A program made the position numbers and the translations under genes. Shown here in pieces: positions 10,361-20,058 of a DNA stretch of 64,000 nucleotides; position 1 is the first letter of the stretch, and every line of letters begins with the position of its first letter. Source of the DNA: Bdellovibrionales bacterium (GTDB lineage: Bacteria > Bdellovibrionota > Bdellovibrionia > Bdellovibrionales > Bdellovibrionaceae); assembly GCA_016713585.1 (NCBI GenBank), contig JADJOV010000027.1, positions 310,001 to 374,000 on the forward strand, given 5' to 3'. The notes under the pieces were generated by a model. The model was not told the DNA's origin. It worked only from the letters and a program-made list of their open reading frames with translations, and made no database searches.

Positions 10361-10995
10361 ATGTCGACACTTCATCCACCTCACCAGGTCGTAGATACCG
10401 CCATCGGAGAAAACCTAACCTGGGCCCTTTTGTTCTGGCCTCGGTTTTGATGTCCTACCCGATGGACAGTATGTCTACAAGTCTTCCGGCTCTTCTTGCT
10501 GATGAGCAAATTGTTCTGCCACCAGAGCTGCGCGCTCTTGTTTCAGCGCGAACTTCGTCTGAAAATCTTCAGGATTTACAGTCTGAATACATTGCAATTT
10601 TTGATAATGGTAGGGAGTCAAATACAATCTGTGAAACCGAGTATGACCGCAGACGTGCCCTTGCTAAAGGCAAAGAACTGAGCGATATCGCCGGGTTTTA
10701 TCATGCCTTCGGTTTTGAACTAGATCAGTCTGTTGAAGGCCTGGAGATGCTTGACCATGTTGGCATCGAACTTGAATTTTATGCGCTTCTTTTAATGAAG
10801 CAGATTCATCTCATGGAAATCGAAGCTGAGCAAGGTGTTGGGATTATTGAGGATGGACGCAAGAAGTTTCTGCAATCCCATCTTGGTCGATTTGTCCGTG
10901 CGATTTCAAACCGCCCAGGCGTTCAGGCCAGCTCTTTTTATGGGCCGGTGTTTAACTGGGGAGCCGCCCTGATTGAAGAAGAGTGCAAAAATTGA
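10361..10995 (+). CDS. TorD/NarJ-type molybdoenzyme chaperone (frameshifted near start)
   Basis: All-helical protein of about 210 residues. FVLASVLMSYPMDSM near the N-terminus matches the usual first helix of TorD/DmsD/NarJ chaperones, and the C-terminal FYGPVFNWG segment also fits. ATG 10361 follows GAGG directly after the gamma stop. That frame runs into a stop at 10449, while the body is one base off, so one base is probably missing between 10410 and 10435. Its job would be to bind the alpha signal peptide and help insert the cofactor before Tat export. Confidence 0.85.
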
Positions 10996-11105
10996 ATTTG
11001 ACAGTCGAGCAGGCCGAGTGGTTGGATGGCCCAACTCAGGAAAAGGGCCCAGTAAATCCAGATGATAAAATGGAATGTGGGGCACTCGGCGGCTGTATAA
11101 ATTAA
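10992..11105 (+). CDS. Possible 37-residue peptide with Cys-Gly end
   Basis: A TTG at 10992 overlaps the chaperone stop by four bases. The product is acidic and ends MECGALGGCIN, with two cysteines five residues apart in a Gly-rich tail. It is the last ORF before the riboswitch. The compact overlap suggests it is translated, but the initiation codon is weak and no family is recognised. Confidence 0.35.
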   Translation: MNLTVEQAEWLDGPTQEKGPVNPDDKMECGALGGCIN

Positions 11106-11156
11106 TGAATTGAGTTAATGAATTATATAACTCCGAGCTGCTGAGCTCTAAAGTTT

Positions 11157-11279
11157 TCTCCTTCCAGAGTTTTTCATAAAAACCCTACACCTGGGAGAGA
11201 ATCAAGAATCGGCCGCCGTGAACTTAAATGTTCACCAGGGCTTTTTCGGAAACGACAAGGCCTCCCACTGGAAAGGAGA
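11157..11279 (+). promoter_or_regulatory. Molybdenum cofactor (MOCO) riboswitch
   Basis: The segment contains ACACCTGGGAGAG, TTCACCAGGGCTTTTTCGG and GGCCTCCCACTGGAAAGGAG, in the order and spacing of the Moco RNA motif upstream of E. coli moaA. TCTCCTTCCAG (11157-11167) pairs with CTGGAAAGGAGA (11268-11279) with one bulged A, closing the element and hiding the AAGGAG ribosome site of moaA. The expected effect is that cofactor (or its tungsten analogue) binding lowers moaA translation. It splits the operon into an upstream enzyme half and a downstream cofactor half. Confidence 0.9.
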
Positions 11280-11285
11280 CCTGTT

Positions 11286-12266
11286 ATGGTAAGCTTAGCA
11301 GACACCCATGGTCGCCATTTTGAATACCTAAGACTTTCTTTAACGGACGTCTGTAATTTTCGTTGCACGTATTGCTTGCCCGACGGTTACAAGTCTTCGG
11401 GCCCAGATTCTTTCCTCTCCCAAAGTGAAATTTCTCATTTGTTAGTTGCGTTCTCCGAGCTCGGTATCACAAAAGTTCGTTTAACGGGTGGCGAACCCAC
11501 CGTGAGACCAGACATTCTTTCCGTCGTGAATACCATCGCTAAACTCAAAGATATTGAGAAGGTCGCTCTAACCACCAATGGCTATCGACTTGATGCGCTG
11601 GCGGGGCCTTTGCGCGAGGCTGGCTTAACCCATATCAATGTCAGCGTTGATAGTCTCGACGAAGACAATTTTCAAAAAATCACTGGGAGGCCCTTACTCA
11701 ACAAGATTCTGACAGGGATCGACAAAGCCCTCACAGTAGGTTTCGAGGCTGTGAAGATTAACACTGTCTTTCTTAAGGATCTCAATGATTTTGAATTACC
11801 TGGATTTGTCGAGTTTGTACGTCGCAGAAATGTTAGTGTTCGTTTTATTGAGTTGATGGCCACAGGACATAGTCAGAATTATTTCCGCAAACATTTTCTC
11901 TCAACCCGAATTATTGAATCCTATTTACATGATAGGGGTTGGAACGAAATTGCAAAACGAACCACCGATGGTCCAGCCATTGAATTCGCCCATCCAGACT
12001 ATCTTGGTCGAATCGGAATGATCACTCCAACGGCGCAGGATTTTTGTAGATCCTGCAATCGCCTCCGCGTAAGCAGTCGAGGTGGTCTCCAGCTGTGTCT
12101 GTTTGGCGAAGGACAATACGATCTTCGACCATACTTAGATAGTTCTCACCAGAAAGAGGACCTCAAACAAAAAGTAGCCGAGGCTTTGTTTTTAAAACCC
12201 AGGGCCCATAACTTAGAATCTGGCGCGATTGGTGCAACTCATACTTTATCTATGATCGGCGGATAG
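11286..12266 (+). CDS. moaA: GTP 3',8-cyclase MoaA
   Basis: 326 residues, intact. A radical-SAM enzyme that with MoaC turns GTP into cyclic pyranopterin monophosphate. The SAM cluster is C23-x3-C27-x2-C30 (CNFRCTYC). The second cluster is C254-x2-C257-x13-C271 (CRSCNRLR...LC). The C-terminal double Gly (MIGG) is the conserved tail that reaches the active site. AGGAG seven bases before ATG 11286 is embedded in the riboswitch stem, so its expression should follow cofactor level. Confidence 0.97.
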   Translation: MVSLADTHGRHFEYLRLSLTDVCNFRCTYCLPDGYKSSGPDSFLSQSEISHLLVAFSELGITKVRLTGGEPTVRPDILSVVNTIAKLKDIEKVALTTNGYRLDALAGPLREAGLTHINVSVDSLDEDNFQKITGRPLLNKILTGIDKALTVGFEAVKINTVFLKDLNDFELPGFVEFVRRRNVSVRFIELMATGHSQNYFRKHFLSTRIIESYLHDRGWNEIAKRTTDGPAIEFAHPDYLGRIGMITPTAQDFCRSCNRLRVSSRGGLQLCLFGEGQYDLRPYLDSSHQKEDLKQKVAEALFLKPRAHNLESGAIGATHTLSMIGG

Positions 12267-12274
12267 GAGAATTT

Positions 12275-13308
12275 ATGTCCCTTGACTCACAATTTAAGAT
12301 GGCCAACGTCACTGAAAAAAATCTAACCCCCGTCGAGCCATTGCTCGTGGATGGATAAAAATGGCACCAGCCACTGCCAAGCTTATTGCTGATAGAAAAC
12401 TCCCAAAAGGTGACCCTCTGGTCATGGCAGAAGTTGCTGGAATTATCGGAGTCAAAAAAACAACGGAATTACTCCCTCTCTGTCATCCTCTCCCAATTGA
12501 ATCTGTACGGGTTCGTTGCGAAGCCCAGATCGATGGTGTCGAAGTTTCCTGCGAAGTCATGACGACGTACAAAACCGGAGTCGAAATGGAGGCTTTGATG
12601 GGAGTCAATGCCGCCTTGCTTTGTATTTATGACCTCACAAAACCAGTTGATCCAGTATTAACAATTCACAATGTTCATTTACTTATGAAAGATGGTGGCA
12701 AATCCGGTCTTTGGCAAAATCCTCTTTTTTCGACAGAGACCGAAGGCGAAACGACTGTGGCTCCGGCACTTTCCGCGACACTAGCTCCCCAAACGCAAAA
12801 ACTTCAAAGTTGTGGACATAAGAAAACCCTTCAGGACCTCAAGACAGCGGTCCTCACCATTAGTGATCGCTGTTCCCGCGGCGAGGCCTTGGATAGTTCA
12901 GGTCCCTTGCTTAAACAACTTCTCGAAGAACGACAGGCGGCTGTCCTTTGGACTGATTTGGTGCCAGATGATATCGATAGGATTCAAAAAGCCATAATCC
13001 GTTTTCGGGAGCAAGGCGCTGATTTGATTCTCTCCACTGGCGGCACTGGGTTTAGTCCTCGGGATCTCACCCCAGAGGCCCTAGAGCCATTATTAACTCG
13101 CAAAATTGAGGGCTTCGGCGAACTCTTTCGCGCTGAAGGCTTTAAGCGAACGCCGATGAGTTATCTGAGTCGCTCGATCTCGGGATTTATGAATCAGACC
13201 TTAGTGATTGCCCTTCCCGGAAATCCCAAGGCGTGTCGGGATGGTATTGAAATTCTCGGACACCTGATTCCCCACGCGATTCATATTGCCAAAGGGGGGC
13301 AACATTGA
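12275..13308 (+). CDS. moaC: MoaC-Mog (MoaB) fusion (one frameshift)
   Basis: Residues 1-155 are cyclic pyranopterin monophosphate synthase: KMAPATAKLIADRKLP, LLPLCHPLPIE and YKTGVEMEALMGV are typical MoaC motifs. Residues 180-345 are a Mog/MoaB molybdopterin adenylyltransferase domain with LSTGGTGFSPRDLTPEAL and ALPGNPKACRDG. A linker of about 25 residues joins them. One C is missing in the run at 12329-12333, so the intact N-terminus reads NLTPRRAIARGWIKM. ATG 12275 has GGAG seven bases upstream. The fusion links the second and the adenylation steps of cofactor synthesis. Confidence 0.93.
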
Positions 13309-14431
13309 AATTTGCGCGAAATTTTTTTGGAGCCTTTGCTGATGGGGCCATTTTATTCCCATTGCTCATGAAACTTTCTTTGCCAAATGCAATGAGTTTG
13401 TTTTTATTGCTAGCCAGCAGTGGGACTGCCTACCTCGTGGCTGGTTTTTTGTTTCGCATTCCAATGTCGGTTCAATCTTTCAAATCAATTGCAATAGCAG
13501 GGCTTGCCGTTGGCGCCAGCGCCTTTGAAATTCGAACGGCAGCCGTACTTCTCGGTTGTGTTTTTGTCGCAGGCTTAACCTTAGATCTTGATTCACTTGC
13601 TAAAAAAGTTCCAAATCGCCTGATTCATGGTATCCAGGCAGGCTTAGGGCTGCTGCTCGTATCCCAAGGTCTTCGATCGGTTTGGCCGGTCGGGGGGAGT
13701 TCTGTTTTGTTATGTCTAGCTATTTCAGGCCTCATACTCGGACTGAGTTTCAAAACCCGGGTTCCAGTCCTAGGCCTTGTCGCGACTCTTGGCTTTTTAA
13801 TTTCGGTGGTTCTTCACTCAGAAAGATTTTTTGAGGTTCAATGGTCTTTAATGCCTTTGTCCACAGATATTGAAAAATTTCGCCCTTTTCTCGTTCTGTC
13901 TTTAGTCCTTCCACAAATTATCCTGACCTCTGCCAATTCTGTTCTGGCCACGGTAAATGTATCCAAACGATATTTTGGTGCCCAAGCCTCCCGAGTCACT
14001 GTCGGTCGATTAGTCACTATGATTGGGTTTGGTAATATCTTAAGTGGCTTGCTTGGTGGTCTTCCCTTTTGCCATGGTTCAGGCGGAATCACTGCCCACT
14101 ATAATGGCGGGGCTCGCACTCATGTCTCCAATTATATTATTGGAGGAGTTTTAGTGCTGGCATCTTTCGTCGTCCTCCTCTTTGGAGGGACTCATATTGT
14201 TTTCTCACCACTCCTTTTGGGCGTGCTGTTGCTGTCAGTTGGGGTCTTGCATGTTTCGTTGGCTGCAGCAAGCTGGAACCAAGGAGTCGACGAAAAATTC
14301 AGTTATCACTGATGGGTCTTGCCGCCCTATCCACAGGAAATATGCTGTGGGTGCTCGGCGCCGGGTTGGCCTGGGAGTTTTTTCGCCAAAAGAACATAAG
14401 AAACATGACAACGGAAAGGGAAGCTAAGTGA
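13305..14431 (+). CDS. MOT1-type molybdate transporter (frameshift near C-terminus)
   Basis: A membrane protein of about 375 residues with roughly ten hydrophobic segments. FGAFADGAILFPLL at the N-terminus and PFCHGSGGITAHYNGGARTH near residue 250 match the two signature regions of the MOT1 branch of the SulP-related transporters. TTG 13305 overlaps the stop of the preceding fusion gene. One A is missing near 14296. The repaired tail adds a last membrane helix (MGLAALSTGNMLWVLGAG) and ends at 14431, overlapping moeA by four bases. It would supply molybdate to the pathway around it. Confidence 0.85.
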
Positions 14432-15731
14432 TTCAGTTTAGTGAGGCACAAAATTTAATTTTTAAATTGGCCAGGCAATTTATTTTGGAGACAGAGACAA
14501 TCCCTCTGGAAGAGGCCGATGGTCGAGTCGTCAGCGAAGATATCTTCAGTCCCGAATTTGTTCCTTCTTTCGACAATTCTGCCATGGATGGCTTTGCTCT
14601 TTGCTCCAAGGATACGCTGAAGGCCTCGGCGCTCAATCCTGTAGAGCTCTCTGTCGTTTCAATGATCGCCGCCGGTGACGAAATTCCGCTAGAAACATCA
14701 CGGAAACCAATCGATAAGATAACTCTGGCGGGAGCTGTAGAGATTATGACCGGAGCCCCTATGCCTGAATATTTCGATTCGGTGATCAAAATCGAAGATA
14801 CTCTGCCCACATTCGTAGCGCTCCATGGAAAGACAATTAAAATTGCCATTCAATCCGGTGTTCCAGTTGGGAACAACGTTCGAAAAAAGGGCCAGGACTA
14901 TCAAATTGGTCAAATTGTAATTAAGAAAGCCACCAAACTTCGACCAGACGGTTTAATGGCCTTGGCTTCCCTTGGAATAGATACCCTTCAAGTTTTTAAG
15001 AAGCCAAAGGTGGCAATCCTCTCAACTGGTAAGGAACTTGTACCCTTTGAAACAAAAACATTGAAGCCAGGAAAGATTCGCAATTCAACTGGAATTTATT
15101 TAAAATCAGCACTGGCTCATTTAGGCGCTGAGTGTCACTGAACATGAAACAATGATGGATGAGCCAGAAGTTTTTAAGAGTAAAGTGCAATATCTTCTCA
15201 ATGAAAATATTGATCTCTTGGTGACAACCGGAGCGGTTTCCATGGGCAAATTTGATTTTATTGTTTCAAGTTTGCAGGATCTAGATGCTGAGATTCTATT
15301 TCATAAAGTAGCTATCCGCCCAGGAAAGCCTATTTTGCTCGCACAAGTATGCAGACCGGGACGAAATCCCTTAGTAATTTTTGGAATGCCAGGGAATCCA
15401 GTTTCTTCGGTCGTCGGCCTCAGATTTTTCCTGGCCCCATTTCTGCGCGAAATCAATGGCCAAACCGAAGAACAACCGTTGCGAATCAAGCTTTCTCAGA
15501 CCACACCTAAGCCTCGAGGTCTGCAATGTTTTTTCAAAGCCCGACTCGAGACTCATGACAATAACCTTGCTGTGAGACCCCTGAGTGGTCAGGCTTCTTT
15601 TATGGTCAGCCCCTTAGTTCATGCCAACGCTTGGGTTCTCTTCCCCGAAGATGGCACCTGCTGACGTCAATCAAGAGGTCTCGGTTTTTCCGCTCTTACC
15701 TGATCAATCATTCGATATGGGGGTCTTATGA
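14428..15731 (+). CDS. moeA: Molybdopterin molybdenumtransferase MoeA (two frameshifts)
   Basis: Inserts molybdate into adenylylated molybdopterin. Visible motifs: PSFDNSAMDGFAL (residues 46-58), EIMTGAPMP, VAILSTGKELV, TTGAVSMG (GGVSMG-type) and FGMPGNPVSSVV. GTG 14428 overlaps the transporter stop. The frame changes near 15135, where a few residues after LGAE also seem to be missing, and again at about 15653. The repaired end at 15731 overlaps the moaD start (ATGA). Apart from these breaks it has family length (about 430). Confidence 0.93.
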
Positions 15732-16030
15732 CAAAAGTCAGTGTTAACTTATACGGCGCCTTTCGCCAACTGGGCGTGGGCCAAATTTCCCTGGAAGTGC
15801 CTGACTCCCCCACTCACTCCGCGCCGAACTCCACAACAGTCGCAAGCCTTCGGGTGGCTCTTGAAACCTACTTGCAACAACGGACGCAAGCAGATAAATC
15901 TTCGATCGTCATTCCACGCCAACTTCTTCAGGCCTCGGTCTTTGCCTCGGATAAAGCTGTTCTTAGGGACGAAGACTCGGTTGGCGATAGTAGCACTCTT
16001 TCTCTTTTTCCCCCAGTTTGTGGAGGTTAG
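15728..16030 (+). CDS. moaD: Molybdopterin synthase small subunit MoaD
   Basis: 100 residues, ubiquitin-like fold. It ends in PPVCGG: the C-terminal Gly-Gly is adenylated by MoeB and becomes the thiocarboxylate sulfur donor. The start ATG overlaps the moeA stop by four bases, and moaE follows six bases later. Confidence 0.92.
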   Translation: MTKVSVNLYGAFRQLGVGQISLEVPDSPTHSAPNSTTVASLRVALETYLQQRTQADKSSIVIPRQLLQASVFASDKAVLRDEDSVGDSSTLSLFPPVCGG

Positions 16031-16035
16031 TAACG

Positions 16036-16475
16036 ATGGGCAAAATTTATACTTCAATGTCCTATGATATTTTGGATCCCAATAGGGCGGTCTTAGGGCT
16101 GCGAGCAGCTCATTGTGGCGCCGAGATTTTATTTTTGGGGACGGTCAGAAATGAAAATGATGGTCAACCGGTTCAGGCTGTCAATTATGACGGACATATT
16201 GTCTTGGGTGAAAAAATTCTTCACGATATTTGTATTGAAGCCCAAAAAGTAGAATCTACCAATCAAGATTTGAATTTCTGGGTGAGCATCGTCTAGGACT
16301 TTGCAGGTTGGGATGAGTTTGTTTATTCATATCACCTCACCGCATCGGGATGCCGCGTAAGGCTTCTCGTTATGTCATCGAACAAATCAAACTCCGACTT
16401 CCTGTTTGGAAAGAAGAGATTTATGTCGGAGGAAAAAAAGAATGGCTGAAAGGCCAATCCCTCAACTCAAACTAG
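16036..16475 (+). CDS. moaE: Molybdopterin synthase large subunit MoaE (several frameshifts)
   Basis: HCGAEILFLGTVRNENDG near residue 27 is the MoaE GTVR motif, and KLRLPVWKEEIYVGGKKEW at the C-terminus is the catalytic KxxxPxWKkE region. Between 16285 and 16350 at least two indels break the frame, in the stretch that should carry VHRxGxLxxGE...SPHR. With repair the protein has the usual length of about 145 residues and ends at 16475, overlapping mobA by 34 bases. It forms the synthase with MoaD. Confidence 0.85.
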
Positions 16476-17137
16476 CCACTTTCACACAGGATAGTCCTGC
16501 CGACTTTCTTGGCGTCGTTCTAGCTGGTGGAAAATCCTCTCGAATGGGTCAAGATAAAGCGATGTTGACTTTGAGAGGTCGAATCTTGCTCGATCATCAA
16601 GCCGAGAAGCTTCAGCACCTCTTTGGACTAGAGTAGGTTTTCGTGAGTGGATACTATCCATCCCATCACTTTCTTGTTGACGAAGAAGCAGGACTTGGTC
16701 CTTTGGGCGGAATTGAAACCATCGTCAAAATGGCACAAAAAAGAACATCAGCACACAATAACCAACCTTCCTTCTTTTTGTTTATACCAGTGGATATGCC
16801 ACTGATCAGCAAAGAGTCACTGGCCAAGCTTGCTCGGTTCGCACAACAGTGTACCCGCGAGGATCAGCGAGCTAAAAGCAGTCTCAGCGATAACTCTGAA
16901 AGCTTTGGCTTTTTTGGACATGAATTGCCGCTTGTGATCCGAAACCATCCCACCTTGCAGACAACTCTCAATCAACTGCGCAGCGGCCCCAAATCCTCCC
17001 GTTCCGTACGCAGACTTTGCGAATGCTTAAAGCATAAAACCCTCGACACTTTGGATATTCCTAAAATTGAATTCTTAAACACGAACACGTTAAATGAATG
17101 GCGGGAGATCACCGATGATGATTCGATTAAACTCTAA
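16442..17137 (+). CDS. mobA: Molybdenum cofactor guanylyltransferase MobA (in-frame TAG)
   Basis: About 231 residues. The nucleotide-binding LAGGKSSRMGQDKAML starts near residue 30, and PLGGIETIV and IPVDMPLIS follow as in MobA. An in-frame TAG at 16634-16636 sits between FGLE and VFVSG, with no change of frame. MobA adds GMP to form the bis-MGD cofactor that DMSO-reductase-family enzymes require, which fits the enzyme at the head of the operon. Confidence 0.88.
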
Positions 17138-17458
17138 TGAGATTCGCTTTCGCTTAAGTCAAACAGAGGTCCGACACCTTCTGGACAGAGGCTCGTTGCG
17201 AGAAAATGTCGTTCTGCCTTCATCTCAGCTTTCCTTTTGCGTCAAGCCTCTGTCTGATTCTGAAAAAGTCAGCCGGGTCAGTCAGGAGGGTGAACAGATC
17301 ACTTTTTGGCTCGCAAGTGATGATCAGGCAAAACTATCCTTTCCCCACCTAGAACTGATCCTATTGCTGTGGTCGAGTATATTCTTGGCGATAAAAAAAC
17401 AGTCTTTTCACTCGACGTCGATGCCTTTAATGCCAAACAACGAGGAAATAAGAAATGA
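17115..17458 (+). CDS. Small unknown protein between mobA and moeB (frameshifted)
   Basis: About 114 residues: MMIRLNSNEIRFRLSQTEVR at the start and DPIAVVVEYILGDKKTVFSL near the end. One base is missing near 17358. It resembles a small conserved family I recall as DUF7009, found near molybdenum cofactor genes. No catalytic residues are evident. It overlaps the mobA end, and its stop overlaps the moeB ATG. Confidence 0.6.
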
Positions 17459-18592
17459 CCTCAACAAGATACTCTCGCCAAGAAAGACTTCCAGAAGTAG
17501 GTCCGAGTGGCCAGAAGGCCCTCCAAGATTCAAAGGTCCTCATCGTGGGACTTGGGGACTGGGTTGTCCCGCAGCTTCCTATTTAGCCTCGGCAGGCGTT
17601 GGAACCTTGGGTCTTGTTGATGGAGATTTTGTTGACCAAACAAATCTTCATCGTCAGCTCTTATATTCAGACCAAGATCTTGGCCTGCCAAAGGTGTCAA
17701 TCGCAGGCCGCAGGCTGCGGACCCTCAGCCCGTCGGCAGTCATCAATGAATATTTCGAGCCCTTGAATCGGACGAACGCTGCGACTTTGCTCGGTCAGTA
17801 TGATGTGATCCTGGATTGCACCGATAACTTTGAAACGAAATATCTTCTCAATGATATCTGTCTTCAGCTCGAAAAGCCATTGGTTGCGGCGTCCGCCACC
17901 GGTTTTGAGGCTTACCTGATGGTGATTTCGAAAGATGGTCCCTGTTTACGTTGTCTCTATCCGAACGCCACTGCTGCGGATGTTGGCAGCTGCAATCTCA
18001 CTGGTGTTTTGGGGCCGTCGTGGGAATCATTGGTTCGTGGCAAGCAACCGAAGCTCTGAAGTTGATTCTTATCCAAAATCACGAAAAACAAATGGCGCTA
18101 ACCCGCGGACTCACTGAACACCCTTGGTTCAGCCTGACTCCCCCCCAAGGTCAGGTCCTCTTCTTTGACTTCACCACTTCTCAGGTCAGAACGGTTCACC
18201 TGCAACAAAACACCTCTTGCCTTTGCGCCCAAAAAGCAGATGCCCATATTAACAATGACCAGGAAAGCATTGAACACCAAAAGACTCCCAGAGAAAGTCT
18301 TTACCTAACCCTTGATCAGGTTCGAAAACTCAATCAGTATGTCCTTGTTGACGTTCGTTCAGAGCAAGAAAGGCAAGAGGAAGTTTTTTCCGCCGCGGCT
18401 CAAGGCTTAAATCCCGAAACCGAAATCATTCATCGCCCCTTCACTGAAATTGTCGGCAGCGATTTTGATCAAGATCAATGGCCCCAAAATACTGCCTACG
18501 TGCTGTATTGTCGCCTCGGTAAAAGATCAATCCTGGCTGCGCAATGGCTTCGCGACCATGGGGTGCCTCAGACTTACGGCCTCAGAAGCTAA
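17455..18592 (+). CDS. moeB: MoeB adenylyltransferase with C-terminal rhodanese domain (several frameshifts)
   Basis: Activates the MoaD C-terminus. N-terminal RYSRQERLPEVGPSGQ and VLIVGLGG, then LVDGDFVDQTNLHRQLLYS and DNFETKYLLND are ThiF/MoeB motifs. GVLG-AVVGIIGSWQATEALK follows after repair. The tail (about residue 285 on) is rhodanese-like with the active-site loop YCRLGKRS. Missing bases lie near 17557 (G-run) and 18012 (G-run). The end may extend in another frame to about 18646. The rhodanese could deliver sulfur to MoaD, as in Uba4/MoeBR-type fusions. Confidence 0.88.
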
Positions 18593-18654
18593 TCTTTACC
18601 CTGGACCGTTTGGGTCAATTCAGAGCGAAGGCATCAGGTAAACTATGAGGTAAC

Positions 18655-18682
18655 TGGCCAGCCTTCGGCGGCCATTTTTTTT
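18655..18682 (+). terminator. Rho-independent terminator of the molybdenum operon
   Basis: TGGCC-A-GCC-TTC-GGC-GGCCA forms a GC-rich stem with one bulged A, followed by eight T residues. It lies right after moeB, so it closes the operon. Confidence 0.85.
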
Positions 18683-18897
18683 AGTTTGTGATGTCTTAGA
18701 TAAGGGCATCCTGCCTCAGTGCCGACCAAGAGGTGTGTTGATACGACAGAACCACCTCCTGACAGTCAGAAACTCTATTTCCATTTAACATTATAATTTG
18801 AAACACATATGCTGACTGTAAATTTGATCTGGAGTGTTTGACGCGCCAGAGGTGGTTTATTTTAAACCGTAAAATCACACAAATGGGAGCCATCCGA

Positions 18898-19860
18898 TGG
18901 AAGAGTATGGGCGACTTTTAAACATTGTAGACCTCCTCAAACAAAAAAGTCATTTTCTCTTTGGAGCCAGGAGTACAGGAAAAAGTACTCTCTCATTCGC
19001 TCAAGCCTAGGTGCCAATGCCCAGGTTTATGATCTTTTAGATGATTCCACCTTTGAAAGACTTGCTCGAGAGCCAAAGATCATTTCTCAGAACTTAGGAA
19101 AGAAAATAGTTGTCATTGACGAAATACAGCGCCTTCCAAAGTTGTTGAATGAGGTTCATCGAATTTTGTCCAAGACTTCAGTTCGGTTTCTTCTAACAGG
19201 CAGTAGCACGCGAAGATTGAAGTCGAATTCGGTGAATCTACTAGGCGGCAGGGCTTGGTCAGGAAAATCGAATACTTTTTGAACTTTCTGGATATGATTT
19301 CCATTAACAACGGTGAAGAACTTCATTATCAGAGTCTTGCCAATGATTCAGGTGTGCCAGCTCGAACAATTCAGAATTATGTACAAATTCTTGAAGACAC
19401 TCTCTTGGGATTTCAGCTCACTGCGTACGTAAAAACCAAAAAACGAAAAGCGATTACAAGGTCAAAGTTTTACTTATTCGATTTAGGAGTCGCGAATTGT
19501 TTGGCTAGGCGCGGACAAATTGAGGAAAGGTCAGAACTCTTTGGTAAGACATTTGAGCATTTTCTTATCAGAGAAGTTAAATCGATTTTGGAGTACCGCC
19601 AAAGCGAAATGGAATTGTTTTACTGGCGTAGCACGAGTCAACAAGAGGTTGATTTAATCATTGGAAATAGCTTTGCGATTGAGATTAAGTCAACAGACAA
19701 AGCAAATGAATCCCACGCCAAGGGACTTAAAGCCTTACGCGAGGAAGGTCAAATCAAGAGGTATCTTGTTGTATCAAACGATAAATTAGAGAGAAAGATC
19801 GATGGTATCGAATTTCTGCACTGGAAGACCTTCATTCTGATGCTGCTAGCTTTGCCTTGA
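18898..19860 (+). pseudogene. DUF4143-type AAA ATPase, degraded (frameshift plus internal deletion)
   Basis: N-terminal Walker A GARSTGKST and Walker B VVIDEIQ are followed by LTGSSTRRLK and LLGGRAW, as in the AAA_14/DUF4143 family. One base is missing near 18990. Compared with the intact relative at 20059-21237, about 60 residues are missing between LGGRAW and VRKIEYFLNFL (near 19256). The C-terminal YWRSTSQQEVDLI...IEIKSTDKAN, a PD-(D/E)XK-like site, is kept. A deletion this size is unlikely to be a sequencing slip, so this copy is probably dead. Confidence 0.8.
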
Positions 19861-20058
19861 CGCCCTGGCTGTGAATGTTAACTATCGAGTCAGATTTCTG
19901 TGCATTTCGATCGTCCTCCTAACTCCGGGCGATGTTGGGAAAAAATATTTTCCAGACACCAGGGCCTACAGTCAAAGATTGTATTTCAGGCTCGTTCGGA
20001 ATTCCTGACCAGTTGCAAGTCTCCGATAATCAGAGAAAGGAAGGGTCCACGAAAATAT

